The notes under the pieces were generated by a model. It was not told the DNA's origin. It was given only the letters and a program-made list of their open reading frames with translations, and made no database searches. Shown here piece by piece: positions 63,103 to 64,000 of a stretch of DNA of 64,000 bases (position 1 is its first letter; each line of letters starts with the position of its first letter). Origin of the DNA: Phycisphaerales bacterium Planc_01. Lineage in GTDB: Bacteria > Planctomycetota > Phycisphaerae > Sedimentisphaerales > Anaerobacaceae. Position numbers and translations under genes: made by a program. Location: positions 1 through 64,000 of the forward strand of contig LVBB01000041.1 in NCBI GenBank assembly GCA_001603075.1, in the 5' to 3' direction.

Positions 63103-64000
63103 TCAGCTTTGGGACTGGTCGAGGATGAGGTTCTTGACCTTCTGGCTGGGCAGGTTCAGGGCGCCGTAGGCGGCGGCCGCGGCGGCCCGCAGATCGGGCT
63201 CGGTCTCATCGGAGCCGGCCAGCTCGTAGATCTGATTGACGGTCGCGTCGGCCAGGAGGCTGCCGTGGAGCTTGGCCGAGTTGGCCAGCGAGGCAAAGGC
63301 CTCGATCCGCACGTCCATCTCGTACTCGTCGCTGAGCGCGGCCTCGGCGATCGCTCGCTGGGCGTCGGGACTGCTCAGGTAGGCCAGCGTCCGGGACGCG
63401 AGGACCTGGAGGTCATGATTCTGGCCCTTGGTCGCAGCGATCAGGGCCGAACGGGCCAGGGACAGGTCGATCACGGGATTGCGGCTGACGCCCACCTTCA
63501 GCAGGGCCTCGACCGCTCGCATCGCGTATTCTTCCGCCAGCTCGGCGGTCCAGGCGCCGGTGACGGCCTGGGGGCTCAGGGCCAGTGCCTCGGCCAGGTT
63601 CTGCACGACCAGGCGGCTCTCGTTGAAGGCCTGTCGCGGTCCGGCGTTGGCGATGGCGATGGCGGCTGTGTACCGCACCGCCCGATCGGAGAAGGACAGG
63701 GCCTGGAGCATAGGCTGGGCCGGGCCGACCGTATAGAGCAGCGAATTCTCGCCGGCGTTCGTCGCCAGGGCCTCGGCGGCACCCAAAGCAACGGCCGCAT
63801 TGCGATCGTTGAGACCGCGAAGCAGGGTCTGCTGGAGATACTCGGGGCCGGCGGTCTTGGCGTAGGTCAGCGCCGAGGCGTGCTGGGGGCCGAAGTACTC
63901 CGGCATCGGCAGGCCCGTCGCCTCGGCCTTGAAGAACGCCGCCAGCCAGAGCCCGATCGAGAGCCCGAACTGCTCATCGGCCTTGAGCGACCATTCGCAG
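63103..64000 (-). CDS. HEAT-repeat-type alpha-solenoid protein (partial, N-terminus beyond window)
   Basis: The frame is open at the right window edge, so the true start is outside. The visible 298 residues are helical repeats of about 35 residues: YLQQTLLRGLNDRNAAVALGAAEALATNAG, AIAIANAGPRQAF, LAYLSSPDAQRAIAEAAL, IEAFASLANSAKL, and a final LRAAAAAAYGALNLPSQKVK. These are HEAT/armadillo-like pairs that act as protein scaffolds. The segment entering from outside reads LSIGLWLAAFFKAEATGLP. No catalytic domain is visible. It ends in QSQS. Confidence 0.8.
   Translation of the reverse strand, partial: CEWSLKADEQFGLSIGLWLAAFFKAEATGLPMPEYFGPQHASALTYAKTAGPEYLQQTLLRGLNDRNAAVALGAAEALATNAGENSLLYTVGPAQPMLQALSFSDRAVRYTAAIAIANAGPRQAFNESRLVVQNLAEALALSPQAVTGAWTAELAEEYAMRAVEALLKVGVSRNPVIDLSLARSALIAATKGQNHDLQVLASRTLAYLSSPDAQRAIAEAALSDEYEMDVRIEAFASLANSAKLHGSLLADATVNQIYELAGSDETEPDLRAAAAAAYGALNLPSQKVKNLILDQSQS

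Overview
The window is high-GC bacterial DNA that most likely comes from a planctomycete of the Phycisphaerae / Sedimentisphaerales type. This is an inference. It rests on five membrane-anchored or exported PQQ-like beta-propeller proteins, large secreted proteins that alternate fibronectin-like 'PxDGA...DVYFGT...TYYWRVDEVN' modules with discoidin (F5/8 type C) modules, a polysaccharide lyase family 8 enzyme, pyruvate:ferredoxin oxidoreductase, and many Tat or lipoprotein exported redox proteins. No rRNA, tRNA, CRISPR array or complete insertion sequence was seen.

Layout. 1-9987 (minus strand): a Cus/Czc-type metal efflux set (RND pump cut by the window edge, YHS lipoprotein, adaptor carrying its own YHS and heavy-metal-binding domains, TolC-like channel), preceded on the same strand by a thioredoxin-like protein, a zinc-type alcohol dehydrogenase and a PQQ-like propeller. 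10147-10845 (plus): a Tat-exported flavodoxin-like reductase. 10931-27811 (minus): a 17 kb redox and propeller block in two probable transcripts. The upstream one has propeller, glycosyltransferase, ABC ATPase, giant FtsX-type permease and propeller. The downstream one has its own good promoter and seven tightly packed or overlapping genes: NHL propeller with an FCGCCNP motif, small Tat protein with four cysteines, Tat-exported polyferredoxin, NapH-like membrane ferredoxin, membrane propeller, fused NuoE-NuoF-ferredoxin, and a [2Fe-2S]/GltD-type flavoprotein. Read together, these look like a route that moves electrons between NAD(P)H in the cytoplasm and an unknown periplasmic partner. No hydrogenase, formate dehydrogenase or known terminal reductase is present. 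This is the best candidate here for an undescribed system.

28038-45390 is mostly ordinary metabolism: PFOR with a downstream lipoprotein, a serine hydrolase, an unknown exported protein, a COQ7-like di-iron protein, a PL8 lyase, an orphan ParA, and a nitrogen operon (TorF-like porin, amtB, P-II). The nitrogen operon has a near-perfect sigma-54 promoter, and its P-II has Phe in place of the uridylylated Tyr51. An inositol-monophosphatase-family enzyme and a secreted two-domain protein follow. 46103-55741 holds three giant secreted paralogues in a row, separated by unusually long gene-free spacers and closed by strong terminators.

55951-60198 (minus) is a three-gene sugar operon: AGE-type epimerase, deoxyhypusine-synthase-like protein, and a PfkB kinase fused to a HAD phosphatase. 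60199-63102 is repeat-rich: two nested inverted-repeat elements, a uracil-DNA-glycosylase-like gene that looks more AT-rich than its surroundings, degenerate direct repeats, and a helix-turn-helix-like gene broken by hairpin repeats. A HEAT-repeat protein runs off the right edge.
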